Origin: SG8-32-3 sp964514055
GTDB taxonomy: Archaea > Thermoproteota > Bathyarchaeia > Bathyarchaeales > Bathycorpusculaceae
Assembly: GCA_964514055.1 (NCBI GenBank)
Contig: CAZEPB010000005.1
Coordinates: 1 to 64,000 of the forward strand
Length of the DNA stretch: 64,000 nucleotides
Direction: 5' to 3'
Shown here: piece after piece, positions 17,190 to 26,106 of the stretch
How the letters are laid out: each line of letters begins with the position of its first letter
Numbering within the stretch: position 1 is the stretch's first letter
Made by a program: the position numbers and the translations under genes
Notes under the pieces: model-generated
Seen by the model: the letters and a program-made list of their open reading frames with translations, nothing else
The model's database searches: none
What the model was told of the DNA's origin: nothing

Positions 17190-18428
17190 ATGGCAGAAAC
17201 CGAAATCTTGCCACAGAAAATAGTTGACATGAGGACCATTATTCTTAAATCTAAACTTGATTCTAAAAGGGTAAAGCAGCAAGGAGAAAAATTAAAAACC
17301 AGTTTTTTCACCAGATTCGGCTTCCTGAAACCTAAACCCAAAGACATAGTGCTTGTAGCTTTTAGCAAATACTACGAACCCTACATCTTGATCGGTGGAA
17401 AATACTCCATTGATTATTGCAAGAGACATAGGTACGCTCTCAAAGTTGAAGATAAAACGCAAGCGCTTTTTATTGAAGGCAAAAAGCTAAAACCCGAACC
17501 TCTGCCTTCGAAAGACAATGCCATGGTAATTAACCTTGTCGGCGAAGAGCATTCCCATTACGAAAACGAGACATACGTAATCCTTGATAGAATGTTACAG
17601 GAAGTCTCTCCCGAAAAATTGTGTTTCGCACCTTTTGAAGGGGAACTGGAAAATCAGCCAGAAATCTATTTCGATTTAAGAAAGCCAAGAATTTCGTTGG
17701 ATCAAGAAATAACGTTTCTTCGTTCTAAAATCGCTAAAAGACCTTCAGATGTTGCGGAAATCGTCAGAGAAAAATTCGAAATCAACGAGCGCACAACAAT
17801 TTACACTCCTATCTATGAACTCACATACAAAAACATAAAAAACGGAAAAAAAGTCACTGCACTAATAAACGGAATTACCGGCAACATGAATATAGGTAAA
17901 TTTAAATCAAAAACCATCAAAAACCGCGAGAATTCTTTAGAAGCTATCCCAGAAAATCGTTCCGCGGTACAAACTCGATTTTTTCGAGCTGAACCAGAGC
18001 AAACGCAGGTTCGTGGTGAACCCTATGTGCCTAGGTCAACTGACAAAGAGCAAACCGAAAATCTCACAATTGAGAAAAGAGTAAATAACGTTGCCCCTAG
18101 CACCCATCAACCTGAAGAGACTTTTATGTCAAAAGCTGAAAACACAACACATTTGGCAACCGACTTCATGACTCGTTTAGGTTACAAGCAAGACCAAATT
18201 CCTACCAAACTATTTGTGGAAGGCGAAACTGACGTTGTAGAACTGAAACTTCAAAAGGGAACCGCCAGAGTACAAATCGACACCAAAACAAAGGAAGTCA
18301 AAGAATACGAAATTCAAGAAGCAGAGGCTCAAGAAGGTTTCTTCACTTCAAAAAGAAAGATTCTACTGTTCTTCTTATCTTCAATCGCCACAATAGTTGT
18401 TGTTCTAAAACTTATCAACGTTTTTTAA
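17190..18428 (+). CDS. Hypothetical C-terminally membrane-anchored protein
   Basis: I do not recognise this family. The 412-residue protein is soluble except for one C-terminal TM helix (about 392-410, ILLFFLSSIATIVVVLKLI), so it is a tail-anchored type. It contains two repeats of a mixed alpha/beta unit: IYTPIYELTYKNIKNGKKVT with ALINGITGN, and later KLFVEGETDVVELKLQKGTA with QIDTKTKEVKEYE. Both resemble the PepSY-like pattern of strand-hairpin ending in a T-G or T-K turn. Between them is a polar, probably disordered linker. The ATG at 17190 is chosen; a GTG at 17181 is also in frame. Confidence 0.6.
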   Translation: MAETEILPQKIVDMRTIILKSKLDSKRVKQQGEKLKTSFFTRFGFLKPKPKDIVLVAFSKYYEPYILIGGKYSIDYCKRHRYALKVEDKTQALFIEGKKLKPEPLPSKDNAMVINLVGEEHSHYENETYVILDRMLQEVSPEKLCFAPFEGELENQPEIYFDLRKPRISLDQEITFLRSKIAKRPSDVAEIVREKFEINERTTIYTPIYELTYKNIKNGKKVTALINGITGNMNIGKFKSKTIKNRENSLEAIPENRSAVQTRFFRAEPEQTQVRGEPYVPRSTDKEQTENLTIEKRVNNVAPSTHQPEETFMSKAENTTHLATDFMTRLGYKQDQIPTKLFVEGETDVVELKLQKGTARVQIDTKTKEVKEYEIQEAEAQEGFFTSKRKILLFFLSSIATIVVVLKLINVF

Positions 18429-18492
18429 TGCCAGCTACAATCAACTTGTAAAATTTCTCTGATTAGAAAATGTTTCTGCAGTTCATTGTAGA

Positions 18493-20523
18493 TCAGGTCT
18501 TGGGATACCACTTCTTGATTTCGGCAACGCTTTCCTTTGATTTGTAGTAGTTACCAAGCATGCAATCCAAAGATTTAGGACATTCCAAACATTCGATAGG
18601 TATTTCTTCTCCCTTGTCTCGTTCACCAAGATAACCAAAATAGTGCTTGCATCCATATTCGGATTCCCTATCCACTGCCTTTTCGTTTGAAGCCAACGGT
18701 CCAATTTGAACCGTTTCCTTCAACTCTGGCTCTTGACTTTTAACCTGTTTTAGCTTTTCTGCTTCCTTTCGTTCAGCTTCCAGTCTCTGCGCCTCTTTTC
18801 GTTGTGCTTCCAGTCGTTCTGACTCTAACCGTTCCGCTTCTAGGCGCTCTGCCTCCAGACGCTCGGCTTCTAGGCTTTCCGCTTTTCGCTTCGCCTTCAA
18901 TTGCTCAGCTTCTAATCGTTCAGCTTTCAGTTCGGACTCTAACTGCTTTGCCTTTTTTTCTGATTCTGACAGTCTTTCTTCTAGTTGTCTCGCTTTTCGT
19001 TCTGCCTCTAAGTGTTCTGCTTCTAGTAGTTCGGTTTTTCGTTGCGATTCCAATCGCTCTGCTTTCAGTTCTGAGTCTAGCCACTCTGCCTTTCCTCTTG
19101 ATTCCAATCGTTCCGCTTTTAGTTCTGACGCCATTCGCTTTGCCTTTCGTCTTGATTCTAGCAGTTCTGTTGCTAGTTGTTCTGCTTTCAGTTCTGATTT
19201 CAATCGTTCCGATTCTAATTGTTCTGCTTCTATTCGTTGTGCTTCCAGTCGTTCTGACTCTAACCGTTCCGCTTTAAGTCGCTCGGCTTTTTGTTCTACC
19301 TCTAATCGTTCGATTTTTCGTTGCGATCCATTTCTTTCCGCTTCCATTCGTTGTGCTTCCAACTGTTCTGCCTTTAGCTTTGTCTCCAGTTGCCCTACCT
19401 TTCGTTGTATTTCCTCTCGTTCCGCTTCCAATAGTTTCGCCTTTCTTTCTGCCTCTATCCGTTCTGAAGCTATTTGTTCTGTTTTTTGTTTTGCTTCCTC
19501 GCGTTCTGCTTTTAGTTCCGCCTCCAACCGTTTTGCCTTTTTTTCTGATTCTAACAGTTTTGTTTCTAATCGTTCTGTTTTTCTTTCCGTTTCCAGTCGT
19601 TCTCTCTTTCTTTCTGTTTCCAGTCGTTGTGCTTCCAATCGTTCCGCTTTAAGTTTTGATTCCTGGCTTTCTGCTTCTAGTCTTTCTGCCTCTAATCGTT
19701 CTACTTTTTGTTGTGCTTCTCTTCGTTCCGTTTCCAACAGTTTCGCTTTGCGTCCTGCCTTCAGTCGTTCTGCCTTCAATTGCTCTACTATTTGTTCTGC
19801 CTCTAATTGCTCTGCCTTGAGTTTTGTTTCCAACCGTTCTATTTTCCGTTCTGCATCTAATCGTTCTGCTTTTAGTCCTGACTCTAATCGCTTTGTCTTT
19901 CTTTCTTCCTCTAGTAGTTTTGCTGCTATTTGTTCCGCTTCCAAGCGTTCCGCTTTTAGTTCTGCCTCTAGCAGTTTTGCCTTTCTTTCCGCTTCTAGTA
20001 ACTCTGTTTCTAGGCGTTCCATTTTGCGTTCTGACTCTACCCGTTGTGTTTCAAGCTGTTCAGCTTCAAGTTGTTCTGCTTCTAGTCGTTCAGCTTCCTT
20101 TCGTTTCGCTTTTCTTTGTGCTTCTTTTCTTTCTGCTTTCAGTCGTTTCGCCTTTTGTTCAGCTTCCTTGCGTTCCGCCTCTAGTTGCTCTATTTTTTGC
20201 TCCGCTTCTAGGCGCTCTGCTTTCAGTTCTGACTCCAATCGTTCTACTTTCCGTTCGGTCTTTAGTCGTTCTGCCTCTAATCGCTCTGCTTTCAGTTCGG
20301 CTTCTTTTAGTTCCGCTTCTTTTCTTTTGAGATCTGCTTCTGTTGGCCTATGCTTTTTCTTTTTCGCATTGCCTAATGCTGTATCCGTTTTAACAAGTGT
20401 TTGGCATTTGGGGCACATGTAGTATCTTATTATTTTAGGTCTAGAAAAAACGCTCTTACAATTAGGATTTGAACAGCGGTACAGTTCCACTTGACGCTTC
20501 TTTTTTTCGTCTTTCTGTTGCAT
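18493..20523 (-). CDS. 676-residue coiled-coil protein with Cys clusters at both ends
   Basis: The N-terminus holds a zinc ribbon: YRCSNPNCKSVFSRP and MCPKCQTLVKT. Residues of about 60-600 are one uninterrupted helical rod built from degenerate repeats of six to seven residues around E-R-L-E-A-E and K-A-E, with no proline or glycine breaks. The last 50 residues form a separate Cys-rich domain: YGCKHYFGYLGERDKGEEIP then CLECPKSLDCML. The rod would be about 80 nm long as a continuous helix. Antisense frames across the repeats are artefacts of the repetitive codons. A scaffold or filament linking two zinc-binding heads is a reasonable guess; no function is established here. Confidence 0.8.
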   Translation of the reverse strand: MQQKDEKKKRQVELYRCSNPNCKSVFSRPKIIRYYMCPKCQTLVKTDTALGNAKKKKHRPTEADLKRKEAELKEAELKAERLEAERLKTERKVERLESELKAERLEAEQKIEQLEAERKEAEQKAKRLKAERKEAQRKAKRKEAERLEAEQLEAEQLETQRVESERKMERLETELLEAERKAKLLEAELKAERLEAEQIAAKLLEEERKTKRLESGLKAERLDAERKIERLETKLKAEQLEAEQIVEQLKAERLKAGRKAKLLETERREAQQKVERLEAERLEAESQESKLKAERLEAQRLETERKRERLETERKTERLETKLLESEKKAKRLEAELKAEREEAKQKTEQIASERIEAERKAKLLEAEREEIQRKVGQLETKLKAEQLEAQRMEAERNGSQRKIERLEVEQKAERLKAERLESERLEAQRIEAEQLESERLKSELKAEQLATELLESRRKAKRMASELKAERLESRGKAEWLDSELKAERLESQRKTELLEAEHLEAERKARQLEERLSESEKKAKQLESELKAERLEAEQLKAKRKAESLEAERLEAERLEAERLESERLEAQRKEAQRLEAERKEAEKLKQVKSQEPELKETVQIGPLASNEKAVDRESEYGCKHYFGYLGERDKGEEIPIECLECPKSLDCMLGNYYKSKESVAEIKKWYPKT

Positions 20524-20736
20524 CGCTTGGCGCCTGTCGATATATGAAGTTGCTCCAAAAAGTATTTAGAACTTGTTTAAGTAGAGTAAAGATTACTTAT
20601 CCAGCTTTTATTCGTCTCAAACAGAGATACAAGAGCATTCATTACAGAAACCTTAAAAAAATAAAGATGGACTCCAACTAAATGGGCTGAGTTAACGCGC
20701 GCTTTACGTCGCGTTGCCCTAATGTACTTTTTGCGC

Positions 20737-21009
20737 TCAGGTGCCTTCTGTGTTTCCATGTGGAAACGTAGGAATCGGGTATATGTCGGTGACGCCGTTA
20801 AGCTCCTTCAGCTTTTTCTGCACAAACTGTAAAGTCTTAGCATTTTCATCAGCGTTTATCCATAGTCCTGCGTCCCATGAACCGAAGATGTTTATGGTGT
20901 ACTGCAAGTCCACGCCTGCAACCGGCTTCTGCTCCATCTTTCTCAGGGCTTCTAAGGTCTCAGCTAATTTAGCGGGGTTCACTTTGAGCAATACTAAATA
21001 TTCTGGCAT
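20737..21009 (-). CDS. Stand-alone ferredoxin-like (RAM/AsnC-type) domain protein, copy 2
   Basis: The 90-residue product is clearly paralogous to the protein at 16644: it shares PEYLVL-K-NP-K, the GVDL-Y--NIFG-WD-G-WIN block, FVQKK-K-L-GVTD-Y and the PTFPHGN end. It lacks the short polar tail of copy 1. A GAGGAAAAAG lies just upstream of the ATG, as in copy 1, so even the ribosome-binding region was duplicated. The two copies flank the coiled-coil gene and the tail-anchored gene on opposite strands. Confidence 0.7.
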   Translation of the reverse strand: MPEYLVLLKVNPAKLAETLEALRKMEQKPVAGVDLQYTINIFGSWDAGLWINADENAKTLQFVQKKLKELNGVTDIYPIPTFPHGNTEGT

Positions 21010-21147
21010 GTCTTTTTCCTCTTTTATGTTTTAAAAAGTAATGCTCAGCAACTTAACGTTTATGAATGCAAGATAATGAGCATTAACATACAATAGAGCG
21101 AAGCCATCTCAACACCAAATCTGAAATAAGACTAATTAGGAGACCCG

Positions 21148-21175
21148 TGTGCTTCTGTGTCTTCGGACGAGCACA
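21148..21175. other. Hairpin with UUCG tetraloop
   Basis: On the plus strand TGTGCT (21148-21153) pairs with AGCACA (21170-21175). Inside, GTC-TTCG-GAC forms a three-pair stem with a C(UUCG)G tetraloop, separated from the outer stem by an asymmetric internal loop. It lies between the ferredoxin-like gene and the Nudix gene. It could be a small structured RNA element or a chance hairpin; there is no promoter I can assign to it. Confidence 0.3.
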
Positions 21176-21221
21176 GGCTATTCTGCTGGGTTGGATAAAC
21201 ATGTTTAGAAGAAGCTTAAAA

Positions 21222-21644
21222 TTATGTTATGGGTTTCCAACCTGAATCATTGATTGTCTCAAGAAGATATGGGTGTATGCCTTTTGGAATATTCCTAAAA
21301 AAGCGGTACTCTGAATGCTCCTCGTTTAAGGTAACCTTATTGTCAAAACATCTGCAGAGAAAAGCGATAGTAATGTCATGCCTGTCAGGGAAAACTCTAC
21401 TATAAACGCCAACAAATTTGATTACCTCAACGGCTAGACCTGTTTCTTCTTTGACTTCACGGTACAGTGTTTCTTTGAATGTTTCACCCTTCCAAATTCT
21501 TCCGCCAGGAAACCACCATTGTCCTCTGGCTGGGCTGTTCTTTCTTTTCAGAAACAACAATGAATTGTCTTTCAAAATCATCGCTTCTACAGAAGGAATT
21601 GGCATCAACGACGTAATTTGCCTATGAATCGGTGAAGGAATCAT
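21222..21644 (-). CDS. Nudix hydrolase
   Basis: The 140-residue protein contains a full Nudix box, GGRIWKGETFKETLYREVKE followed by ETGL (about residues 46-70), which binds Mg2+ and cleaves a nucleoside diphosphate linked to another group. The surrounding GQWWFPGGRIWKGET and EEHSEYRFF resemble GDP-mannose mannosyl hydrolases and related nucleotide-sugar Nudix enzymes. That would suit a glycan locus, but substrate specificity is uncertain. Confidence 0.85.
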   Translation of the reverse strand: MIPSPIHRQITSLMPIPSVEAMILKDNSLLFLKRKNSPARGQWWFPGGRIWKGETFKETLYREVKEETGLAVEVIKFVGVYSRVFPDRHDITIAFLCRCFDNKVTLNEEHSEYRFFRNIPKGIHPYLLETINDSGWKPIT

Positions 21645-21723
21645 TTTTCATGCAACCGTTGTTCAATAGGTGAACTAGACATATTTATTTCCTACGAGTA
21701 ACAAACAAGCCAGCTTGTGAATA

Positions 21724-21957
21724 GTCGAGAGCTACTTAAAATCTGAATCTGACATCTCTGAGCCAAATAAAATACAAGGAAAAGTTGAAATGCAGAATCG
21801 CAACTTTTGGCACCCATATGTTTCTCTTGCTTCTAAGATAAAATCAAAGAACAACAACACGCAGCTCAAACTCTTGGTGATTAGAGTGTTGGAAAGAGTT
21901 TTTTCACGGATTGGGCCGTTTGTCTTGTTTGTGGTTTGCTCCAAGGATCGTCATTAG
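21724..21957 (+). pseudogene. Possible gene remnant with coding-like C-terminus
   Basis: A plus-strand open frame reads VESYLKSESDISEPNKIQ then NRNFWHPYVSLASKIKSK and LKLLVIRVLERVFSRIG. It has no start codon before ATG 21791 and runs into the 3' end of the wzx gene on the other strand. The residue pattern (polar, then HPY, then an amphipathic helix) looks protein-like, as if it were the tail of a lost gene. I could not assign a family and give it low weight. Confidence 0.25.
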
Positions 21958-23517
21958 CTTCTCGATTATGTCTAAGATAATGTTGAACAAAGGGCGGAGT
22001 GGACCGAGCGCGCTGAACATTCCGCGCAGATTATTGATGTCTGCTCTGTTAAACGTTTTCGTTAATATCGCGGCTGTAAGGTAGGTTGATGTGAAGAAGG
22101 CTACGCCAATGATTAGCCGTGTGAGGCTATTGAAGAAGTTAAGTTGGGTGATGAGAGCGTAAGTTAGTGCTGCGGCTACGGCAGAGGACAAGAAGATTTT
22201 AGCTGAGGATTTCCAGTGTACGGTTACGTGGTAGCGTTCTCTTATGAAGACCAGCGATACGATGATACCTGGGATGCTTGCGGTTAGGGTTATGATGATT
22301 AGTCCTAAGACACCGTAGTTTGAGATGAGGATGAAGCCGAAAGGGAAACCTACGGCTGCGGTGATTATAGCGATTTTGAGGTTGAAGGTGGTTTGACCTT
22401 GACCATTTATGAGGCTACCGATGCTCAGGCTGCCCAGTACAGGGTATAGATAGGTGATGGCGAGTAACGCCAAGAATAGGGGTGCTTCAGCATACTTGTT
22501 TCCGAATAATGTGGAGATGGCGGGTTGGGCGAGAGCCATAATCATAGCTGCGACGGGGACGACGAGGAGAGAGGCGTATTTCACTGACGTTTGGAAGACG
22601 TTTTTCAGGGTTTCTCGGTCTTTCTGGTGGTCTATTTTAGAGAATGCGGGGAACAGCATGGTGGTCACAGGTACGGCGAAGAAGGTAATAAGAACGACGA
22701 AGTTTTTGGCTATGGCATAGTTGCCTATTAACGCGTCGTCTGCGACGTAGATGTACAAGAGGAAGTTGTAGTATTGCAGTAGGAAGCCTGCTAGGATAGT
22801 TCCGAGAGAGAGAGGCACTCCATACTTAAGCATTTTTTTTATGTTGTTCCCGATTTTTAGTTTGTTTCCGTTCGGGTTGGGTAGGCGCTTGTAGACTGTA
22901 AACATGAGCATTACGCCGATTAGTCCAGAGAAGAGGGTGGCGAGGGTGTAGCCTGTGATGGCACCGTATGTGCCTAGACCCATGAGCACGAGTGCAATGA
23001 TGAGTGCTGTTTTCAGGATGGATTGGCTTACGACCATGATGCTGTTGAGGTGCATTTTTTCGATGCCGGTGAAAGCTGCGGTTGCAGTGCTCACCAGCGC
23101 ACTTGTTAGGACAATGAATGAGCCTATTTGGATGAGAGATGTTATGGCGGGGCGGTTGAAGACGGTTGTGGCTAAGAATCCGGAGAGCAGGAAGCCGAGC
23201 AGTGAAAGCGCGATGCCCAACGCTATCTCGAAGATCAGCCCAGACATAAAGATGCTTCTAATGTTGGCGGTTTTGTTTTCGGCTTTGCTCTGGGCTGTGT
23301 AGCGTATGATAGCATAGTTTACGCCCCAATCTCGGAACAAGACTATCAGGGTTGGCGCGGTCAGGGCGATGGAGTATAAGCCGTAGTTGTCTTCGCCGAG
23401 GAGCAAAGCGATGAGTATGGTGCCCACGGCTGAGATAACTGTGGAGGCGATTAACCCCCACATGACGTGGAAGCCGCCCTTAACTGAAACCTTAGCCATT
23501 TCTGCTGCTTTGCTCAT
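21904..23517 (-). CDS. Wzx-type polysaccharide flippase (MOP superfamily)
   Basis: The 537-residue protein has about 14 TM helices. The N-terminal block GGFHVMWGLIASTVISAVGT with RDWGVNYAIIRY, and the central YGVPLSLGTILAGFLLQYYN, are typical of polysaccharide biosynthesis/flippase proteins (PF01943-like). Such proteins move lipid-linked oligosaccharides across the membrane. It is a likely translocator for glycans built by the surrounding glycosyltransferases. Its downstream partner is not obvious; the next gene on the same strand is the Nudix hydrolase 259 bp away. Confidence 0.9.
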   Translation of the reverse strand: MSKAAEMAKVSVKGGFHVMWGLIASTVISAVGTILIALLLGEDNYGLYSIALTAPTLIVLFRDWGVNYAIIRYTAQSKAENKTANIRSIFMSGLIFEIALGIALSLLGFLLSGFLATTVFNRPAITSLIQIGSFIVLTSALVSTATAAFTGIEKMHLNSIMVVSQSILKTALIIALVLMGLGTYGAITGYTLATLFSGLIGVMLMFTVYKRLPNPNGNKLKIGNNIKKMLKYGVPLSLGTILAGFLLQYYNFLLYIYVADDALIGNYAIAKNFVVLITFFAVPVTTMLFPAFSKIDHQKDRETLKNVFQTSVKYASLLVVPVAAMIMALAQPAISTLFGNKYAEAPLFLALLAITYLYPVLGSLSIGSLINGQGQTTFNLKIAIITAAVGFPFGFILISNYGVLGLIIITLTASIPGIIVSLVFIRERYHVTVHWKSSAKIFLSSAVAAALTYALITQLNFFNSLTRLIIGVAFFTSTYLTAAILTKTFNRADINNLRGMFSALGPLRPLFNIILDIIEKLMTILGANHKQDKRPNP

Positions 23518-23793
23518 TCTGTTTCTTTCCCAGTGTTAAGTGTGAGTTTTTGATTAAACGATGTTAACAAACGTGGTGTTTATTGGTTTTGGTTAATGAT
23601 GAACGCGGTTCGCTTTTTCTTGCTGTTAGGCAACGTCCAGAAAAAAAGATCAGCACGAAAACCAAGTTGTAGGTTCAAGATGAGTAGATCTGGAATGATT
23701 TTTCATCTCTAAATTGATAATTCGTAGTTGTTCGCCATTAATTACATATACTGTTTGCAAATAATAAACAAGTTAAGCTTTGAGGTGGTTGTG

Positions 23794-24558
23794 TTGATTA
23801 GAAAAGCGATTGTTCTGGCAGCTGGAAAAGGAACCAGATTGTTACCTTTGACTTTGGCTATGCCTAAAGAGATGATTAGAGTTGGTGTAAAACCAGTAAT
23901 TGAGCATGCGATTGAAGTGTTAAAGGCAGGTGGAATAAAAGAAATTCTGGTTGTTGTTGGAAGAAATAAGGAAGCGATAATGAACTATCTTGGTTCTGGA
24001 GAGAGACTCGGTGTTGATATTTATTATAGGGTCCAAGAAGAACCTGAGGGTTCTGGGCGTGCCATGTATCATGGCAAGAATTTTGTTGGTGAAGAAGATT
24101 TTGTAGTAATGTATGGAGATAATTACATGAAACCATACGAGATTATGAAAGATGTTGTGGAGTTTCATGAAAAGAAGGAAGCGAATGCAACTATTGTTTT
24201 ACAGCAGGTTAAAGACCCCCGAAGATTTGGTCTTGTGAAATTTAACACTTTTGGCAAAGTTATAGATATCATTGAGAAACCAACGTTCAAAGAAGCAAAA
24301 AGGTTCAAAAGTTATGATAGCTATTTCGCCATTGCTGGATTACTGGTTGTCAACAGTTCCATTTTCAGCTATGTTGAGAAGACAAATCCAGGTAAAAATA
24401 ATGAGGTTTGGCTTACAGATTCGTTAAATTTGATGAGAAAAAAGGACAATGAAGTCTACGGTTTTGTGTTCCGTGGCACTCGATACGATATTGGAACGTT
24501 TCAATCATTAAAAGAAGCTGACAGAAAAGAACAGATGAAATTAAGGAATAACGCGTGA
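23794..24558 (+). CDS. Sugar-1-phosphate nucleotidyltransferase (GalU/RmlA-like)
   Basis: The N-terminus MIRKAVVLAAGKGTRLLPLT-like segment (IRKAIVLAAGKGTRLLPLTL) and MPKEMIRVGVKPVIEHAIE are the nucleotide-binding signature of NTP-transferases. QVKDPRRFGLVKF, the middle VIDIIEKPT, and RYDIGTF complete the sugar site. At 254 residues it is short and has no C-terminal beta-helix, like UTP-glucose-1-phosphate uridylyltransferases. The start is TTG 23794 because GAGGTG (23782-23787) lies 6 nt upstream; longer frames start in a region with no ribosome site. It probably supplies the substrate of the UDP-sugar dehydrogenase encoded convergently. Confidence 0.85.
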   Translation: MIRKAIVLAAGKGTRLLPLTLAMPKEMIRVGVKPVIEHAIEVLKAGGIKEILVVVGRNKEAIMNYLGSGERLGVDIYYRVQEEPEGSGRAMYHGKNFVGEEDFVVMYGDNYMKPYEIMKDVVEFHEKKEANATIVLQQVKDPRRFGLVKFNTFGKVIDIIEKPTFKEAKRFKSYDSYFAIAGLLVVNSSIFSYVEKTNPGKNNEVWLTDSLNLMRKKDNEVYGFVFRGTRYDIGTFQSLKEADRKEQMKLRNNA

Positions 24559-24659
24559 TATAATTGATTAGGTAAAGCCACATATGTCAAAAAGATTAAA
24601 ATTTCATTGGTTTTTAGTTATTTCACAGGTTTTCGCCGCGGTTTTTTGTTTGAGCTTGC

Positions 24660-26015
24660 TCAGTTTGGCTCATGTTGTTGCCCAAGTCCTATGGCCATGA
24701 ACGTTAGTTTTTCATTAAATTCCTTAGGGTTGTATATTCTTCTTCCGTCTATGAGTATGGGTTGTTTCATGTTTTTGTTGAAGTCTTCGGGCTTTAGCCT
24801 TTTGAATTCTTCCCATTCCGTGACTATTATGCAGCAATCTGCGTTTTTGAGGCAGTCAATTGCTGAAGCAGTATATTGAATTCTGTTTCCGAAGATTTTT
24901 TCTGCTGTGGGTATGGCGACTGGGTCATAGGCGGTTACGTTTGCGCCTTCTTGTATTAGGTGGTTTATTATGGGTGTGGCGCGTGCTTCTCTCATGTCGT
25001 CTGTGTTTGGTTTGAAGGCTAAGCCTAGAACGGCTATGTTTTTGCCTTTTAGATTGCCGAGTTGTTCTTTGCAGAGTTGGACGGCTTTTAGGGGTTGGAT
25101 TTTGTTTATGTTTTCGACTTCTTCTAGAAGTTTTGGGGTGTAATCAAGGCTTTTTGAGTGCCTTATTAAGGCTTTTACGTCTTTGGGGAAGCAGGAGCCG
25201 CCGTAGCCTAAACCTGCGTTTAAGAATAGGGGACCTATTCGTTTGTCTAGTCCCATTGCTGTGGCTACGGTTTTTACGTCTGCTCCGGGGATTTTTTCGC
25301 ATATGTTGGCTATCATGTTGATGAAGCTGATTTTTGTGGCTAGAAGTGAGTTGCTTGCGTACTTGATTAGTTCGGCTGTTGAGAGTGATGTTCTGATAGT
25401 TGGCGGTGTATTCTTGCCGTAAAAGCCTTTGTACACATTATCCAAGGTGTCACCAGATTTTTTGTCGTGTTCGCCTATGACTATGCGGTCTGTATGTAGT
25501 GTGTCTTGGAATGCGGAGCCTTGACGTAGGAACTCGGGGTTCATACATAATCCGAAGTCTGAACCACACTTCTTTTTTGATTCTTGTTCAAGAATTGGTT
25601 TGACTACGTCCTGTGTTGTTCCAGGCACAACGGTGCTTTTTATTATTACCACATGGTAAGAACTTTTTTGTTTGAGCGCTTTTCCTATTTCGTGTGCTGA
25701 TTTTTCAATGAATTGGAGATCTATGCTGCCATCTGGTTTGCTTGGGGTTCCCACGGCGTTAAAGGTTAGGTCTGTTTCAAGAACGGCTTTTTCTGTTTGA
25801 TTTACTAAGCAGGTGAGGTTCCCGTTTTGAATAGTCTTTTTAAGCAGTTTTTGAAGATTCGGCTCATGAAACGGAGGAATACCCTTGTTTATTTTGGCGG
25901 CTTTTTCGGCGTTGTGAGTGGATGCGATAACAGCGTATCCTTTGCTTGCGAATCCGACAGCGGTGCATAAGCCTACGTAGCCTATGCCTAATACCGATAT
26001 TGCTTGTTTTTTCAT
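24660..26015 (-). CDS. UDP-glucose / UDP-N-acetylmannosamine type 6-dehydrogenase
   Basis: The 451-residue protein has the three-domain plan of UDP-sugar dehydrogenases: Rossmann start AISVLGIGYVGLCTAVGFAS, the middle IIKSTVVPGTTQDVV and NPEFLRQGSAFQDT, the catalytic block GLGYGGSCFPKDVKAL (Cys near residue 270), and the C-terminal UDP-binding domain starting KNIAVLGLAFKPNTDDMREA. It oxidises the C6 hydroxyl of a UDP-sugar to a carboxylate with two NAD+. Whether the product is a glucuronate or a ManNAc-uronate cannot be decided. A relic of galU lies 92 bp upstream on the opposite strand. Confidence 0.9.
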   Translation of the reverse strand: MKKQAISVLGIGYVGLCTAVGFASKGYAVIASTHNAEKAAKINKGIPPFHEPNLQKLLKKTIQNGNLTCLVNQTEKAVLETDLTFNAVGTPSKPDGSIDLQFIEKSAHEIGKALKQKSSYHVVIIKSTVVPGTTQDVVKPILEQESKKKCGSDFGLCMNPEFLRQGSAFQDTLHTDRIVIGEHDKKSGDTLDNVYKGFYGKNTPPTIRTSLSTAELIKYASNSLLATKISFINMIANICEKIPGADVKTVATAMGLDKRIGPLFLNAGLGYGGSCFPKDVKALIRHSKSLDYTPKLLEEVENINKIQPLKAVQLCKEQLGNLKGKNIAVLGLAFKPNTDDMREARATPIINHLIQEGANVTAYDPVAIPTAEKIFGNRIQYTASAIDCLKNADCCIIVTEWEEFKRLKPEDFNKNMKQPILIDGRRIYNPKEFNEKLTFMAIGLGQQHEPN

Positions 26016-26106
26016 TTGTCTTTTTCCTCAAGTAGTCAGATAAATCTGTTTCATTATTCACTTAAATAAATATCAGTTATGAAAGAGTTTGAGGCAAGGA
26101 GATCAT

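Noticed and set aside
18804..20422. Long leucine/valine-rich and serine-rich frames on the plus strand
   Set aside because: They are antisense to the repetitive coiled-coil gene. The repeating E-R-L-E-A-E codons leave all antisense frames open; the composition is not protein-like.
20469..20681. 70-codon plus-strand frame before the coiled-coil gene
   Set aside because: The first half overlaps the real gene in antisense and the rest lies in A/T-rich leader sequence without a ribosome site.
21732..21944. 70-codon minus-strand frame after wzx
   Set aside because: It overlaps the wzx 3' end, has no motif and no ribosome site; the opposite frame is slightly more protein-like but also weak.
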